This document shows positions 16,492 to 26,092 of a stretch of DNA of 64,000 nucleotides, piece by piece; position 1 is the first letter of the stretch, and each line of letters opens with the position of its first letter. A program made the position numbers and the translations under genes. The DNA is taken from positions 76,923 to 140,922 of the forward strand of contig CAZTSI010000003.1 of NCBI GenBank assembly GCA_964616755.1, written 5' to 3'. The notes below the pieces were generated by a model. It was given only the letters and a program-made list of their open reading frames with translations, did not search any database and was not told where the DNA came from. Source of the stretch: CAYNFR01 sp964616755. Its GTDB lineage: Bacteria > Bacteroidota > Bacteroidia > Chitinophagales > Saprospiraceae.

Positions 16492-18089
16492 CCTTTAGCT
16501 TTGTAATCGTCAATATACTTTTGGCTAAGTTCGTCTGAGTCTTTATAGTGTATGCGAATTTTCAATAATTCTTGTTTTAGGCTGTCGACAATCGTGCGAT
16601 AACTTGGGTTATGATATATGTTTTCAATTTCTTCTGGATCGGCTATTCGGTCATACAGCTCCCATTCATCTATGTCATAGTAAAAATGCATCAGTTTATA
16701 TTCGCGCGTGGCGATGCCATAATGCCTTTTAACGGCATGAACGCCCGGGTATTCATAATAATGATAGTAGACAGCCTCTCTTTTCCATTTTTCGGTATGC
16801 CCAGTCAGAATGGGCATCATACTTTCACCTTGCATATCTAATGGGGGCACAATTTTGGCAGCTTCTAAAAGCGTTTGGGCAAAGTCGAGATTTTGCACCA
16901 TTTGATCCGCTGTGGTTTTGGGGGTTATGACATGTGGCCATCTTATAAGCAGAGGTGTCTTAAAGGATTGATTGTACATAAATCGTTTGTCATACCAACC
17001 ATGTTCACCTAAATAAAATCCTTGATCAGAAGTATAGACAACGAGGGTGTTGTCCGTTAAGTTTTGATCATCTAAATAGTCTAAAACTCTTCCGACATTT
17101 TCATCAATACCTGCTATAGTACCTAAGTAATCTTGCATATACCGCTGATATTTCCAAACCAATAGTGTGCTATCATTCATCGTTGAGTAGAATTCCTTGA
17201 AGGTTTGACCTATAGGGTTATAGACAGCATCCCATTGCGACCTTTGGGTTTCGTCTAATCGGCTCATCATATGTTCATACATCTTGTCTTCTTCAAAACC
17301 CAAGTCTCTCATTACCGAAGTGGGCAGTTTATTGTCGTAACTCAGGTACATATGGTTGAGAATACTCATTTCTGATTGAGGTGATGCTTGGCTACGCGAG
17401 GCATAGTCATCCATCAATGTAGTAGGCATCGGAAAAGTTTTCTTCGTGAATGCCTCATAATGTCGTTGTGCGGGCATCCATGCTCGATGTGGGGCTTTGT
17501 GCAAGTATAGTAATAAAAATGGTTGGTCAGGTTTGCGCCTGTTTTCTAACCAATCTATAGTAAGATCAGTAATGATATCGGTCACATGGCCCTTGATCGT
17601 CGTATCCCCAGTCGAGGTGATAAAATCGGGATTGTAGTAATCACCTTGGCCTGGAAGAATTTTAAACTCATCAAAACCTTTAGGGGTATTTCCGAAGTGA
17701 AGTTTACCAAACATAGCCGTTTGATAACCTGCGGATTGAAGCAACTGTGCAAAGGTTACATTACTGGTGTCAAATGGGGAGTTGTTATCGATTTTGCCGT
17801 TTAGGTGACTGTGTTTGCCCGTTAAAATCACTGCTCTAGAAGGCGCACAAATAGAATTGGTCACACAAGCATTTGTAAATCGCATGCCTTCTTTCGCAAG
17901 TCGATCAATATTAGGAGTTTGAATAAGTCGACTGTCATATGCGCTGATGGCTTGATAAGCATGATCATCAGACATGATGAAGACTATATTTGGTCGCTTG
18001 GTGATCGGAGGGCGTTCCTTATTGCAAGATAATGATAATGAGCAAGTTGCAACAAAAAAAACTAATAATTTCAAGGCGGCATTAATCAT
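16476..18089 (-). CDS. S1-family sulfatase, lipoprotein
   Basis: About 537 residues from ATG 18089, which opens a lipoprotein signal (LKLLVFFVATCSLSLSC). The frame runs upstream to 18254, but that extension is not signal-like. The sulfatase core begins KRPNIVFIMSDDHAY (calcium-binding Asp pair). The formylglycine signature is ICAPSRAVILTGKHS, so Cys would be oxidised by a maturase that is not in this window. DQGFYLGEHGWYDK and the C-terminal ELYDRIADPEEIENIYHNP block match N-sulfoglucosamine sulfohydrolase-like members. It removes sulfate from a glycan outside the inner membrane. Its stop overlaps the recQ start. Confidence 0.92.
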   Translation of the reverse strand: MINAALKLLVFFVATCSLSLSCNKERPPITKRPNIVFIMSDDHAYQAISAYDSRLIQTPNIDRLAKEGMRFTNACVTNSICAPSRAVILTGKHSHLNGKIDNNSPFDTSNVTFAQLLQSAGYQTAMFGKLHFGNTPKGFDEFKILPGQGDYYNPDFITSTGDTTIKGHVTDIITDLTIDWLENRRKPDQPFLLLYLHKAPHRAWMPAQRHYEAFTKKTFPMPTTLMDDYASRSQASPQSEMSILNHMYLSYDNKLPTSVMRDLGFEEDKMYEHMMSRLDETQRSQWDAVYNPIGQTFKEFYSTMNDSTLLVWKYQRYMQDYLGTIAGIDENVGRVLDYLDDQNLTDNTLVVYTSDQGFYLGEHGWYDKRFMYNQSFKTPLLIRWPHVITPKTTADQMVQNLDFAQTLLEAAKIVPPLDMQGESMMPILTGHTEKWKREAVYYHYYEYPGVHAVKRHYGIATREYKLMHFYYDIDEWELYDRIADPEEIENIYHNPSYRTIVDSLKQELLKIRIHYKDSDELSQKYIDDYKAKGWIKE

Positions 18090-18222
18090 AATCAGTGGTT
18101 TAGGTGTCCAGCGTGAACGGTCGTTTATTTTTTTTAAGAATGCCAAGATATGAAACGTAAAGATAAAATTAGCATTCAAAGGGACTAAGCATGTCGATCT
18201 GAGCGATCTTAAAGAACAATTG

Positions 18223-18230
18223 TACCTTTG
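18223..18230 (+). promoter_or_regulatory. Putative -7 box (TACCTTTG) of the SET gene
   Basis: An exact TAnnTTTG match 15 bases before the ATG at 18246. Divergent TATCTTTA and TATCTTGG boxes for the sulfatase lie at about 18143-18168 on the other strand. Confidence 0.45.
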
Positions 18231-18245
18231 AAAAAAAAGTGAAAG

Positions 18246-18641
18246 ATGCTGCATGTACCCGGGCTTATTATACTAGATTCTACTTTAGGGGGAAGGGGTG
18301 TTTTTTGTGCGCATGACTTAGCCGCGGGTGATATTATAGAGGTATGTCCAATTATAAAAATACCAACAGGGCAGTTACAATCTATTGATCCTACTATTTT
18401 GTATGAATATTATTTTTTGTGGAATGAGGAAGGTTTCGAGGCATGTATTGCATTAGGATACGGCTCGCTATATAATCATGGGGTGAATGCGAATGTTGAA
18501 ATTATCTTGGATTATACTTCTGATGAAATCATTTTTAAAGCCATAAGAGATATACGCGCAAGTCAAGAACTACTCATTGATTATCAGGGAGGTGATGAGC
18601 ATGGAGATCAAAAATCTTTATGGTTTATTGTAAATGCTTAA
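18246..18641 (+). CDS. SET-domain protein
   Basis: A 131-residue protein that is almost entirely a SET fold. GRGVFCAHDLAAGDIIEVCP is the entry motif, LGYGSLYNHGVNANVEI is the pseudoknot NH-x-x-x-N motif, and ELLIDYQGGDE gives the closing Tyr motif. SET proteins transfer methyl groups from S-adenosylmethionine to lysine. Bacterial versions of this length are known, but their targets are usually not. No signal peptide. Divergent from the sulfatase, and its stop overlaps the end of the opposing metallopeptidase gene by four bases. Confidence 0.85.
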   Translation: MLHVPGLIILDSTLGGRGVFCAHDLAAGDIIEVCPIIKIPTGQLQSIDPTILYEYYFLWNEEGFEACIALGYGSLYNHGVNANVEIILDYTSDEIIFKAIRDIRASQELLIDYQGGDEHGDQKSLWFIVNA

Positions 18642-20374
18642 TTGCAATCTTGCATATTGATAGTCAACGTAGAGGATAGATTTAATGTAAATTGTGGAAC
18701 AAAGAGTACTGACTTTTCAGACGTAAGTGAGAGTACATTAGAAAAGGGAATGGCGGCGTCCTGAAGACGAATATTTGCTTTATTGCTATAATTCCCATTT
18801 ACACTGCCAGTTAGTGCAATATCGCCATCACAAAGGTTTGGTTTGGAAATAAAATATACAGGACATGACCAAGAAGAATTACTTAAAGGGCAAGTTACTG
18901 ACGCTGTTATAATATATTCTTGATTGGGGGTAAGATCTGATAATTGAACTGTATTTGAAGTGCTATTTGCCGTGCAAATGCAATTGCCGAAAGTTGTAGG
19001 TGTGCGATAAGTTAAAAAGAAGTACTGTGACGAATCTTTATCTATCACAATAGTAGCTGCCGTTCCTGTTCTATTCATGGTGATACTTATTTGCTCCTCT
19101 CTCGGTGTGGGACAGCTGTAATTAAGAGGCAAAAGGCAATTGTTAACAAAGTTTCTTATTTTAACTTCAACTTGCGGGTGAACAAGATTTGAATTATTAG
19201 GATTACCACAATAGCTCATTAACGTGCCATTTGCAGGGACAGATCTCTTATCAGGGTTGTAACAAGGATTCCCCTCGACTGAAGGATTGCCACAGTCATC
19301 TATTTGAGTAAGATTTCCATTCCATGCGCAAGCGTGGGTATGTGGTGCACTGAGATTATGTCCTATTTCATGCGCTACTAACAATCGCGAAGATGATGGG
19401 TGATTCTGAATGTTTGAATAAGCATAAAGTGGAGCGCTATTATTACAAAAATTTTTGATATCGGCGATACCCCCGTGACGGCGCGTATTAGTCGAAAGCA
19501 AATGAGCAATTCGACCATTATATGATCCAATTTCACTGAGTGTGCACGAAAACAAATTGAGCACGTCATAGGATGAGGATTTACGCCCCGCTTCATAAGG
19601 ATCAGGTGTGGTCCAAACTTTAATTTGTGATATTTGAAGTTGTATGGATATTTCTGTCGTATAAATGGCGGCAACAGCATTCATAAGCGATAAAACTATA
19701 CTTTCTGTTTGTATTTTATTGCGGCCATTGTCCAAGTACATTTGATAATCACATTCAATATATACAGAGACGGAGCCTGTAGATTTTTTGTACTGTGTGT
19801 AGGATAGTTGCGCGGTCTCAAATTGGGGTTCATAGTTATCTTTGGTCGCACATGTATAGCCTTGATAGTTGTTATCCTTTTTTAGCTTGTATCTTGTATT
19901 TTTTTTGTCCGATGGGTTGTCTTCGGGTGTTATGGTATAGCTGGATGAGTGATCAAAATAAGTAATATAGAGTTGATTATTCACGATGGACATTTGAATA
20001 CCTGCTATTTCCTTATTCGATTTTGAAGAAGTATAAAACTTGGCATGATCACTTCTATTCGTTAATATATTGCCAAGCTCATCAGTAAGAGTATAGTCCT
20101 TAGTAAGTAATTCATATTGAACTAATTCGTGATTTATCCATTTTTTCGTAAGCGTAGGAATAGAAATTAAAAGCTTCTGTTGGTTTGAGTTCAAAATATT
20201 CTGTAACGCTTGTCTGTTTACCTCTAAGAATAGTTGATCAGTGGAGCTAGACTTTTGGGCAGAATAGGCAAATAATGTGTGTGTTTCTTTGACTTGTCCA
20301 TACACAGTATGCCGCGAAAAAGTACAGAGCAATAAAACTGAGAAACAAAATGGTAAGATGTGGTTGTTGTTCAC
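18638..20374 (-). CDS. Secreted reprolysin-like zinc metallopeptidase with fibronectin III domain
   Basis: A 578-residue exported protein; the start is GTG, giving a signal peptide (NNNHILPFCFSVLLLCTFSRHTVYG). The central domain has the long zinc motif RLLVAHEIGHNLSAPHTHACAW, i.e. HEIGHNLSAPHTH, the metzincin HExxHxxxxxH pattern with Ser-Ala in place of the usual Gly. LMSYCG is the Met-turn. This fits M12B-like secreted peptidases of Bacteroidota. Residues about 415-500 are fibronectin-III-like, and the end (LNLSSTLTINMQDCN) resembles the adhesive beta-motif tails of this phylum. It precedes no T9SS tail, so sorting is unclear. Downstream of the amidohydrolase gene on the same strand (11 bases), so probably one operon. 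Confidence 0.85.
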   Translation of the reverse strand: MNNNHILPFCFSVLLLCTFSRHTVYGQVKETHTLFAYSAQKSSSTDQLFLEVNRQALQNILNSNQQKLLISIPTLTKKWINHELVQYELLTKDYTLTDELGNILTNRSDHAKFYTSSKSNKEIAGIQMSIVNNQLYITYFDHSSSYTITPEDNPSDKKNTRYKLKKDNNYQGYTCATKDNYEPQFETAQLSYTQYKKSTGSVSVYIECDYQMYLDNGRNKIQTESIVLSLMNAVAAIYTTEISIQLQISQIKVWTTPDPYEAGRKSSSYDVLNLFSCTLSEIGSYNGRIAHLLSTNTRRHGGIADIKNFCNNSAPLYAYSNIQNHPSSSRLLVAHEIGHNLSAPHTHACAWNGNLTQIDDCGNPSVEGNPCYNPDKRSVPANGTLMSYCGNPNNSNLVHPQVEVKIRNFVNNCLLPLNYSCPTPREEQISITMNRTGTAATIVIDKDSSQYFFLTYRTPTTFGNCICTANSTSNTVQLSDLTPNQEYIITASVTCPLSNSSWSCPVYFISKPNLCDGDIALTGSVNGNYSNKANIRLQDAAIPFSNVLSLTSEKSVLFVPQFTLNLSSTLTINMQDCN

Positions 20375-20385
20375 TCTATAAATAA

Positions 20386-23300
20386 TTATCTTTTCTGAAT
20401 ACCTGGTAGGTTGGTCGAAGGAATGTCACTACTATCAAAGAAAGTGCCTGCATTTATCTGACGAGGATAGATTTCATCTAGATTATCACCTATATACAGT
20501 CGGCCATTTTTCATGACATGCGTGATCGTGTTGGTATGATGAATATCTTCTAAAGGGTTCTTTTCCATTATCACTAGGTCGGCGAGTTTGCCTGCTTCGA
20601 TGCTACCCAAATCTTTTTCTAATCCGATAGCTCTTGCGCCTAGTATAGTAGCTGTGCGCATGGCATCTAATGTACTCATTCCGCCCGAGGCTACTGCCCA
20701 AAGTTCCCAATGATATCCTAGACCTTGTAACTGACCGTGAGAACCTACCCCAACAGTACCTCCTTTTTCTACTATTTGTCTTGCGGTCTCAGCATGTTTT
20801 TGAAATACATGCTCCTCATCCATAAACCATCCCGGTCTGCGTCGGGATTTGGCATCCAACTCTGCCTTGGGGGTAAAGTAGTTTAGCTTTTTATCATATT
20901 GAGGACTGTGTCGGCTATAGAAATAATTTTCAGCCCACGGGCCGCCATAGGCCACTAACAGCGTAGGGGTCACGGCCACACCAGATTCGACAAGAAGTTG
21001 AAGTACATCATCATATATTGGGTATATGGGCAGAGCGTGTTCATGCCCCGGATAACCATCTAATATTTGCGTCATGTTTAATTTGAAGTCCAGCCCTCCC
21101 TCAGTGGTAGGCATGATGTTTTGTTCTTTTGCTGCTTTAATGATCCACTGTCGTTCTTGCCGATTGCCGGCCATATACATTTTGATAGTCTTTGTATCGT
21201 AATATTTGGAATATTGCTCAAGAACGCGGTCGGCATGTTTCTGGTCTTTGATTCGATATGACCAAAAGCCCACTCCTGGGCCAGTTGAGTAGATTCGAGG
21301 ACCCAAAATCTGGCCTGCTTCGACCATATCTTCATAGGTTAGTACATCAGTCGTAGCGGTCTGAGGGTCTCTTGTAGTAGTGACGCCATAAGCAAGATTA
21401 GCAGCATAGATCCATACTTCATTCTTGTGCAATCCCCAGTTGGGCCACATATGAGCATGTGTATCGACAAATCCCGGACTAATTGTTTTGCCTGTCATGT
21501 TTATGGTCTCGGCATCGGTGTCTACTTGTAGCGTGCCTGATGCGCCAACTGCCTTGATTCGGTTGTTGACGATGTAGATATCCCCATTTTCTATTACTCC
21601 TTCGCCAGACATACTCAAAATGCGCGCATTGGTAAGTAGTAGTTTACCTACGGGTACATCTCTTTCAGCCATTACTTTTATAGGATACTCCTTCGCGTGA
21701 TACGATTCTGCAAGTAAAGCGGAGTCTATTTTCTCCGTAGTTGACGTTGAATCTTTTTTAGCGGCAACTGCAAGTGCTTTTAGCTTTTTTTGTTCTTTTT
21801 CATATACCACTGCATCGTTAATATGATAATCAAATACGCTATTGCCCAATGACCAAATGACTCGATGCCCATCTCCTGTCCAATGCGGCCACTCGCCTCC
21901 GATTTCCGTAAGTTTTCTAGATGGAAAACTTGAATTTTGCGGATTGCTCACATTGATGGAGGGGATTTCGCCACCTATAGTAGGAATCGCCACTGTATAG
22001 ATCTCGTTATTGATTAGCGCCAAGGCTGTCTTACCGTCAGGGTGCATAGTAATGAGGGTAGCATCAGAGGGCTTTTTGGCTGGCTCTGTTTCACTGGCTA
22101 CTAACATACAATGTTGCTCCATATGAAGTGCAGGATAAGTAGTTATACCTGATATTTTGACATGCTGCTTTTCATCAGAATCGTCCCAACGCACAGAAAT
22201 TAAACCTTTGGCAGGATGATTCAAATAGATGCGTTCACTGCCTTTAACAAAATGTGCATTCGTGCGCCCGTGGGTCATGCCAATAGATGTTATCCCACCG
22301 CTAATAGGATCTATCCAAGCCAATTCTTCAGTTGCCCCAAAAGCAAAAGGGCCGATGGCGTTGACATAACTTTGGGCTGAACCTGTTGTAAAGATGATTC
22401 TATTCGTATTAAAATCCCAATTAGGATCGCTGTAAAAGGCTTCTTTGGTGGTCAATTTTTTTAGTCGTGCAACTCCAGTTGACAGATCCGCCACGTAGAT
22501 ATGTCCTCCTTCGTTTTCCCAGCTTACGAAGGCGATGGAACGGCTATCAGGACTCCAAGTAGGCATGGCCTCAGTAAAGGTGTGATCGCTAATACGACTT
22601 GGCGTGCCATATGGGTAGTCGGCGACATATAATCTGTTGAGCGCGCTAAAGCTTATCTTTTTTCCATCAGGCGAAATGCGGGGGTCACGGATTTGGGTAA
22701 TTTCAAACGTTGAGTCATCTGAAACTGGATAATCAAACCTTAGCTCAGGGCCGTAGTCAATCGTTTCGTTTACTTCAAATGGTATTTGTCTTGCTTGTCC
22801 AGAGGTCATATCTATCGCATGAATGCCTCCTCCATAAGACACAAGAATCCTCTTACTGTCGGGAGTAAAGCTCATGCTAGGATAGACGCCTAATCTAGCG
22901 CGTGATTCTTGTTCATCACGTTGCACTGGATATGCGAGCCAATTTTCCTCCCCTGTTTGTAAATTTCGTCTTACTAATCCAGTCTGCGTATTATGTCGAG
23001 TACCATATACGAGCCATTGACCATCAGGCGAGAGGGTCGGTGCGAATGCCGAGCCATAGCGACTAGTTTTGGTTTCTAGTTCTCCTGTTTCTCTATCATA
23101 GGTTGCTAATTGGTATTCAGGCATTTGCGCATTGTACGACCAATCACCATTGCGTTGAGAAATCCATATGTATTGTTCATTTTTCCCAAAACTTGGTTCG
23201 ATGGTTTTAAGATTTTCTGGTTTGGAGATCAACTGCATTCCACCGCCGCCATCTTTGTGAAACAGGAACAGTTTCAGGTTTCGGACGCCTTTTGCCGCAA

Positions 23301-23766
23301 CGATATATTCTCCATCAGGAGTCCATTCTGCTGATTGGTAGTTTTGATCATTATCCTTAGTTATTTGCTCAAATTTGAGTGAATCGAGATTGGTAATATC
23401 TGCAATCCAGATATTCTCGCTGCCTGACCTATCGGACGTAAAGCAGATACTCTTGCCATCAGGACTAAATTTTGGATGACTTTCAAAAGATAAATCACCT
23501 ATGATTCGCTTAGCTCGACCTCCTTGAATGGGCAAGATGTAAATATCACCCAATAGGTCAAAGGCAATCTGTTGACCATTTGGACTGACGTCTAGAGACA
23601 TCCACGTACCTTTTGTGGTCTTTAGCATCATCTTCCTGCCGGGTTCTAATGGAAGTTCTTTGGTAGCTTTTTTGATAGTATCTACCTTAGACGTGATCGT
23701 AGAATCTGATTGTGCCGATAGACTAATTGATAAACTAAGCAGGAAAAGAACAAGTAAGAGTCTCAT
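20386..23766 (-). CDS. TolB-like propeller - amidohydrolase fusion
   Basis: An 1126-residue exported protein with a clear signal peptide (LLLVLFLLSLSISLSAQ). The first 650 residues are WD40/PD40 (TolB-like) propeller repeats: SPDGKSICFTSDRSGSENIW, SPDGQWLVYGTRHN, SPDGKKISFSALN. From about residue 720 comes a metal-dependent amidohydrolase: GKTISPGFVDTHAHMWPNW holds the HxH pair, AKEQNIMPTTEG and GYPGHEHALP follow, and GKLADLVIMEKNP is the family's closing beta-sandwich motif. The combination is widespread in Bacteroidota and Sphingomonadales; activity is probably on small amides or peptides in the periplasm. Head gene of a two-gene run with the metallopeptidase; a TATCTTGG box lies at about 23801-23808. 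Confidence 0.9.
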   Translation of the reverse strand: MRLLLVLFLLSLSISLSAQSDSTITSKVDTIKKATKELPLEPGRKMMLKTTKGTWMSLDVSPNGQQIAFDLLGDIYILPIQGGRAKRIIGDLSFESHPKFSPDGKSICFTSDRSGSENIWIADITNLDSLKFEQITKDNDQNYQSAEWTPDGEYIVAAKGVRNLKLFLFHKDGGGGMQLISKPENLKTIEPSFGKNEQYIWISQRNGDWSYNAQMPEYQLATYDRETGELETKTSRYGSAFAPTLSPDGQWLVYGTRHNTQTGLVRRNLQTGEENWLAYPVQRDEQESRARLGVYPSMSFTPDSKRILVSYGGGIHAIDMTSGQARQIPFEVNETIDYGPELRFDYPVSDDSTFEITQIRDPRISPDGKKISFSALNRLYVADYPYGTPSRISDHTFTEAMPTWSPDSRSIAFVSWENEGGHIYVADLSTGVARLKKLTTKEAFYSDPNWDFNTNRIIFTTGSAQSYVNAIGPFAFGATEELAWIDPISGGITSIGMTHGRTNAHFVKGSERIYLNHPAKGLISVRWDDSDEKQHVKISGITTYPALHMEQHCMLVASETEPAKKPSDATLITMHPDGKTALALINNEIYTVAIPTIGGEIPSINVSNPQNSSFPSRKLTEIGGEWPHWTGDGHRVIWSLGNSVFDYHINDAVVYEKEQKKLKALAVAAKKDSTSTTEKIDSALLAESYHAKEYPIKVMAERDVPVGKLLLTNARILSMSGEGVIENGDIYIVNNRIKAVGASGTLQVDTDAETINMTGKTISPGFVDTHAHMWPNWGLHKNEVWIYAANLAYGVTTTRDPQTATTDVLTYEDMVEAGQILGPRIYSTGPGVGFWSYRIKDQKHADRVLEQYSKYYDTKTIKMYMAGNRQERQWIIKAAKEQNIMPTTEGGLDFKLNMTQILDGYPGHEHALPIYPIYDDVLQLLVESGVAVTPTLLVAYGGPWAENYFYSRHSPQYDKKLNYFTPKAELDAKSRRRPGWFMDEEHVFQKHAETARQIVEKGGTVGVGSHGQLQGLGYHWELWAVASGGMSTLDAMRTATILGARAIGLEKDLGSIEAGKLADLVIMEKNPLEDIHHTNTITHVMKNGRLYIGDNLDEIYPRQINAGTFFDSSDIPSTNLPGIQKR

Positions 23767-24032
23767 ATTTTTTGAATCAACAGCGTATAAAAATTAGATG
23801 CCAAGATAAATAGAGCCTCTGGGACTCAGATACAAAGATCGTTGTCCAAAGGTCTCGAACAAATATAAGAAGGACTTATGGGTCAGATTATAAGATGCTA
23901 AAGTTTGTTGTGACAATTAATTTTTAATTCCTTTTTTGTTGCCACTTAATTCCATTATCATTGAATAAAATAGCCGTATTGAGCTTTGAAGAGCGTCTAT
24001 TTAATTGCCAGTTTCATTAGAAAACTAAAGTT

Positions 24033-25397
24033 ATGCGTACGAGTATTTTGTTTTTTGTAATGATTTTTATTGTGGCGATGATCTGTGCCCAACAAATAGC
24101 CCCTCCTGCTACCGATCAGCGTTTGTTTGAGATTATCGAAGATGTTTCAGCCGCTAATATTGAAGCGGACATTAGAGCCTTAGTTTCATTTGGTACAAGG
24201 CATACAGCTTCAGATACCCTCTCTGATGTGCGTGGTATAGGTGCCGCAAGACGTTGGATTTATAGCCGGATGGAACAAATTTCTGCCACTTGCAACGGAT
24301 GCTTAGAAGTGTCATATTTGGGTGATCTTATTAAAGGTGATCCTAAGACGCGCATTCCTGTAGATACTCGTGTCGTCAATGTCTTGGCTATCAAAAGGGG
24401 GACTAGATATCCGAATAGGTATATTATTATGGCTGGCGACATCGATAGTCGCGTAAGTGATGTGCTAAATTTTACCGACGACTCACCCGGGGCTAACGAC
24501 AATGCTTCAGGGATGGCAGGTGTTATTGAGGCCGCACGTGTATTGTCGGCTTATGATTTTGAATCGAGTATTCTTTTCGTGGGTCTTTCGGGCGAAGAAC
24601 AAGGACTTTATGGTGGAAAAATTCTTGCTGAATATGCTCAACTGGAAGGCTGGGAAATTGTCGGTGTCTTGAATAACGACATGATTGGGAATATTCGTGG
24701 TATCAATGGGGTTATCGACAATCGAAGCTTTAGAATTTTTTCGGAAGCGGCATCACCTACAGAAACCGAACAACAACGAATATGGAAAAGATTTTATGGT
24801 GGAGAAGTTGATGGAGTATCGCGCCAACTAGCTCGCTATATTGAGAAAATCACATTGCAGTATATGCCAGAAATGCGCCCGATGATGATATATAGGTTAG
24901 ATCGATTTGGCAGAGGAGGGCATCATCGACCTTTTAATGATGTTGGCTTTGCCGGGGTGAGAATCATGGAGGCCTATGAAGATTATAATAGGCAGCATCA
25001 GGATTTGCGTACCGAAAATGGCATAGAATACGGTGATGTGATCGAAAGCGTTAACTTTGACTTTGCAGCTAAATTAACTGCAGTTAACGCCATTAATTTA
25101 GCATCCATTGCATGGGCACCTGCACCGCCTACGGCAGTAATGATCGGAGGTGCGGTTATGCCAGACACGCGATTGCGGTGGACTGGTGCAGAAGAGGTGG
25201 ACATTGCAGGATATAAAATTTATTGGCGCGAGACGACAAACCATCAATGGCAATATTCACGCTATGTGGGAAACCTTAGTGAGTTTACCTTACAGGGTAT
25301 TGTAATTGATAATTATCTTTTTGGTGTCGCAGCCGTTGGCCTCAATGGACACGAAAGCGTTGTGGTCTATCCGACTACCTTGATACCTAGACGCTAA
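24033..25397 (+). CDS. M28-family zinc peptidase with C-terminal fibronectin-like domain
   Basis: A 454-residue exported peptidase; signal peptide about residues 1-19. The M28 ligands are visible as PGANDNASGMAG (Asp), LSGEEQGLYGG (Glu pair), NNDMIGN (Asp) and GHHRPFNDVG (His). The first ligand, normally the His of a GHxDS motif, is Asp136 (GDIDSR). The tail from about 345 (RWTGAEEVDIAGYKIYWRETTNHQW) is a fibronectin-III-like module. It should trim amino acids from peptides outside the inner membrane. The ATG is preceded by a TTGAGCTTTGAAG region. Stands alone. Confidence 0.85.
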   Translation: MRTSILFFVMIFIVAMICAQQIAPPATDQRLFEIIEDVSAANIEADIRALVSFGTRHTASDTLSDVRGIGAARRWIYSRMEQISATCNGCLEVSYLGDLIKGDPKTRIPVDTRVVNVLAIKRGTRYPNRYIIMAGDIDSRVSDVLNFTDDSPGANDNASGMAGVIEAARVLSAYDFESSILFVGLSGEEQGLYGGKILAEYAQLEGWEIVGVLNNDMIGNIRGINGVIDNRSFRIFSEAASPTETEQQRIWKRFYGGEVDGVSRQLARYIEKITLQYMPEMRPMMIYRLDRFGRGGHHRPFNDVGFAGVRIMEAYEDYNRQHQDLRTENGIEYGDVIESVNFDFAAKLTAVNAINLASIAWAPAPPTAVMIGGAVMPDTRLRWTGAEEVDIAGYKIYWRETTNHQWQYSRYVGNLSEFTLQGIVIDNYLFGVAAVGLNGHESVVVYPTTLIPRR

Positions 25398-25414
25398 GTA
25401 GGACTTGTGTCATA

Positions 25415-26044
25415 TTACTCCTGGTAATCGAGTCGCAGACCAAAGCGCACGCCTATTTGTTTTTCTATGTCCCCATCAGTAAATGGACTATGCCCAGGGT
25501 AGTAAAGTTGGTTTAATTGACCAAACAGCGTAAAAGTGATTAGATCAGTAATACCCATATCTAAGCCCGTGGTCACCCCCACACTGACATAAGCATGATG
25601 TTCATTGTTGTTTGGGGTTGGGACGATTAAATCTTTTACGCCCAAAGAGTTTCTACCTCCGCTAGTAAAAAGACCGACAAACCAACCTTTCTTAAACCAA
25701 CTATTTTCTTTCGAAAAGGTAGGACAATCACAATCACCAAAAAAATCTAAGGGATAGGTCAATAAATACGCACCTGCGCCGATTCGTCGACGACTGAATT
25801 CATATTGGCTATTAGACCCCGTGACAAAGGAATAACTGATCTCTGGGAGTAGCTCAATTCGGACGTCGCGCATACGTAGCCAATAATTTATCGCTACACT
25901 CGAGACTGTGTTTGGCACTCTGACATTAAAATGATCTAAATCAGTCCTGTTTATTCGATATGAAATACCCACCTGTCCCTTAAGTACAGCACAACTGAAA
26001 AAAAACAAAGTAGGCAAAAAATATCTGTACATAGATTGAGTCAT
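25415..26044 (-). CDS. Conserved outer-membrane beta-barrel-like protein
   Basis: A 209-residue protein with a signal peptide (MYRYFLPTLFFFSCAVLKGQ, beginning at 26032; the longer ATG at 26044 adds four residues). The rest has alternating beta structure: VGISYRINRTD, VRIELLPEISYSF, GAGAYLLTYPL, FVGLFTSGGRNS, VGVTTGLDMGI, ending IGVRFGLRLDYQE. A porin-family barrel of about eight strands is likely, but no family is recognised. Convergent with the M28 gene and divergent from rimO. Confidence 0.7.
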   Translation of the reverse strand: MTQSMYRYFLPTLFFFSCAVLKGQVGISYRINRTDLDHFNVRVPNTVSSVAINYWLRMRDVRIELLPEISYSFVTGSNSQYEFSRRRIGAGAYLLTYPLDFFGDCDCPTFSKENSWFKKGWFVGLFTSGGRNSLGVKDLIVPTPNNNEHHAYVSVGVTTGLDMGITDLITFTLFGQLNQLYYPGHSPFTDGDIEKQIGVRFGLRLDYQE

Positions 26045-26078
26045 ATAATTTTTAAAAACGAAGTTTCTCGCTCAAACG

Positions 26079-26086
26079 TATCTTTG
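26079..26086 (+). promoter_or_regulatory. Putative -7 box (TATCTTTG) of rimO
   Basis: An exact TAnnTTTG match only 7 bases upstream of the ATG at 26093, so the mRNA would be leaderless or nearly so, which is common in this phylum. No clear -33 TTTG. Confidence 0.5.
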
Positions 26087-26092
26087 CGCGCT

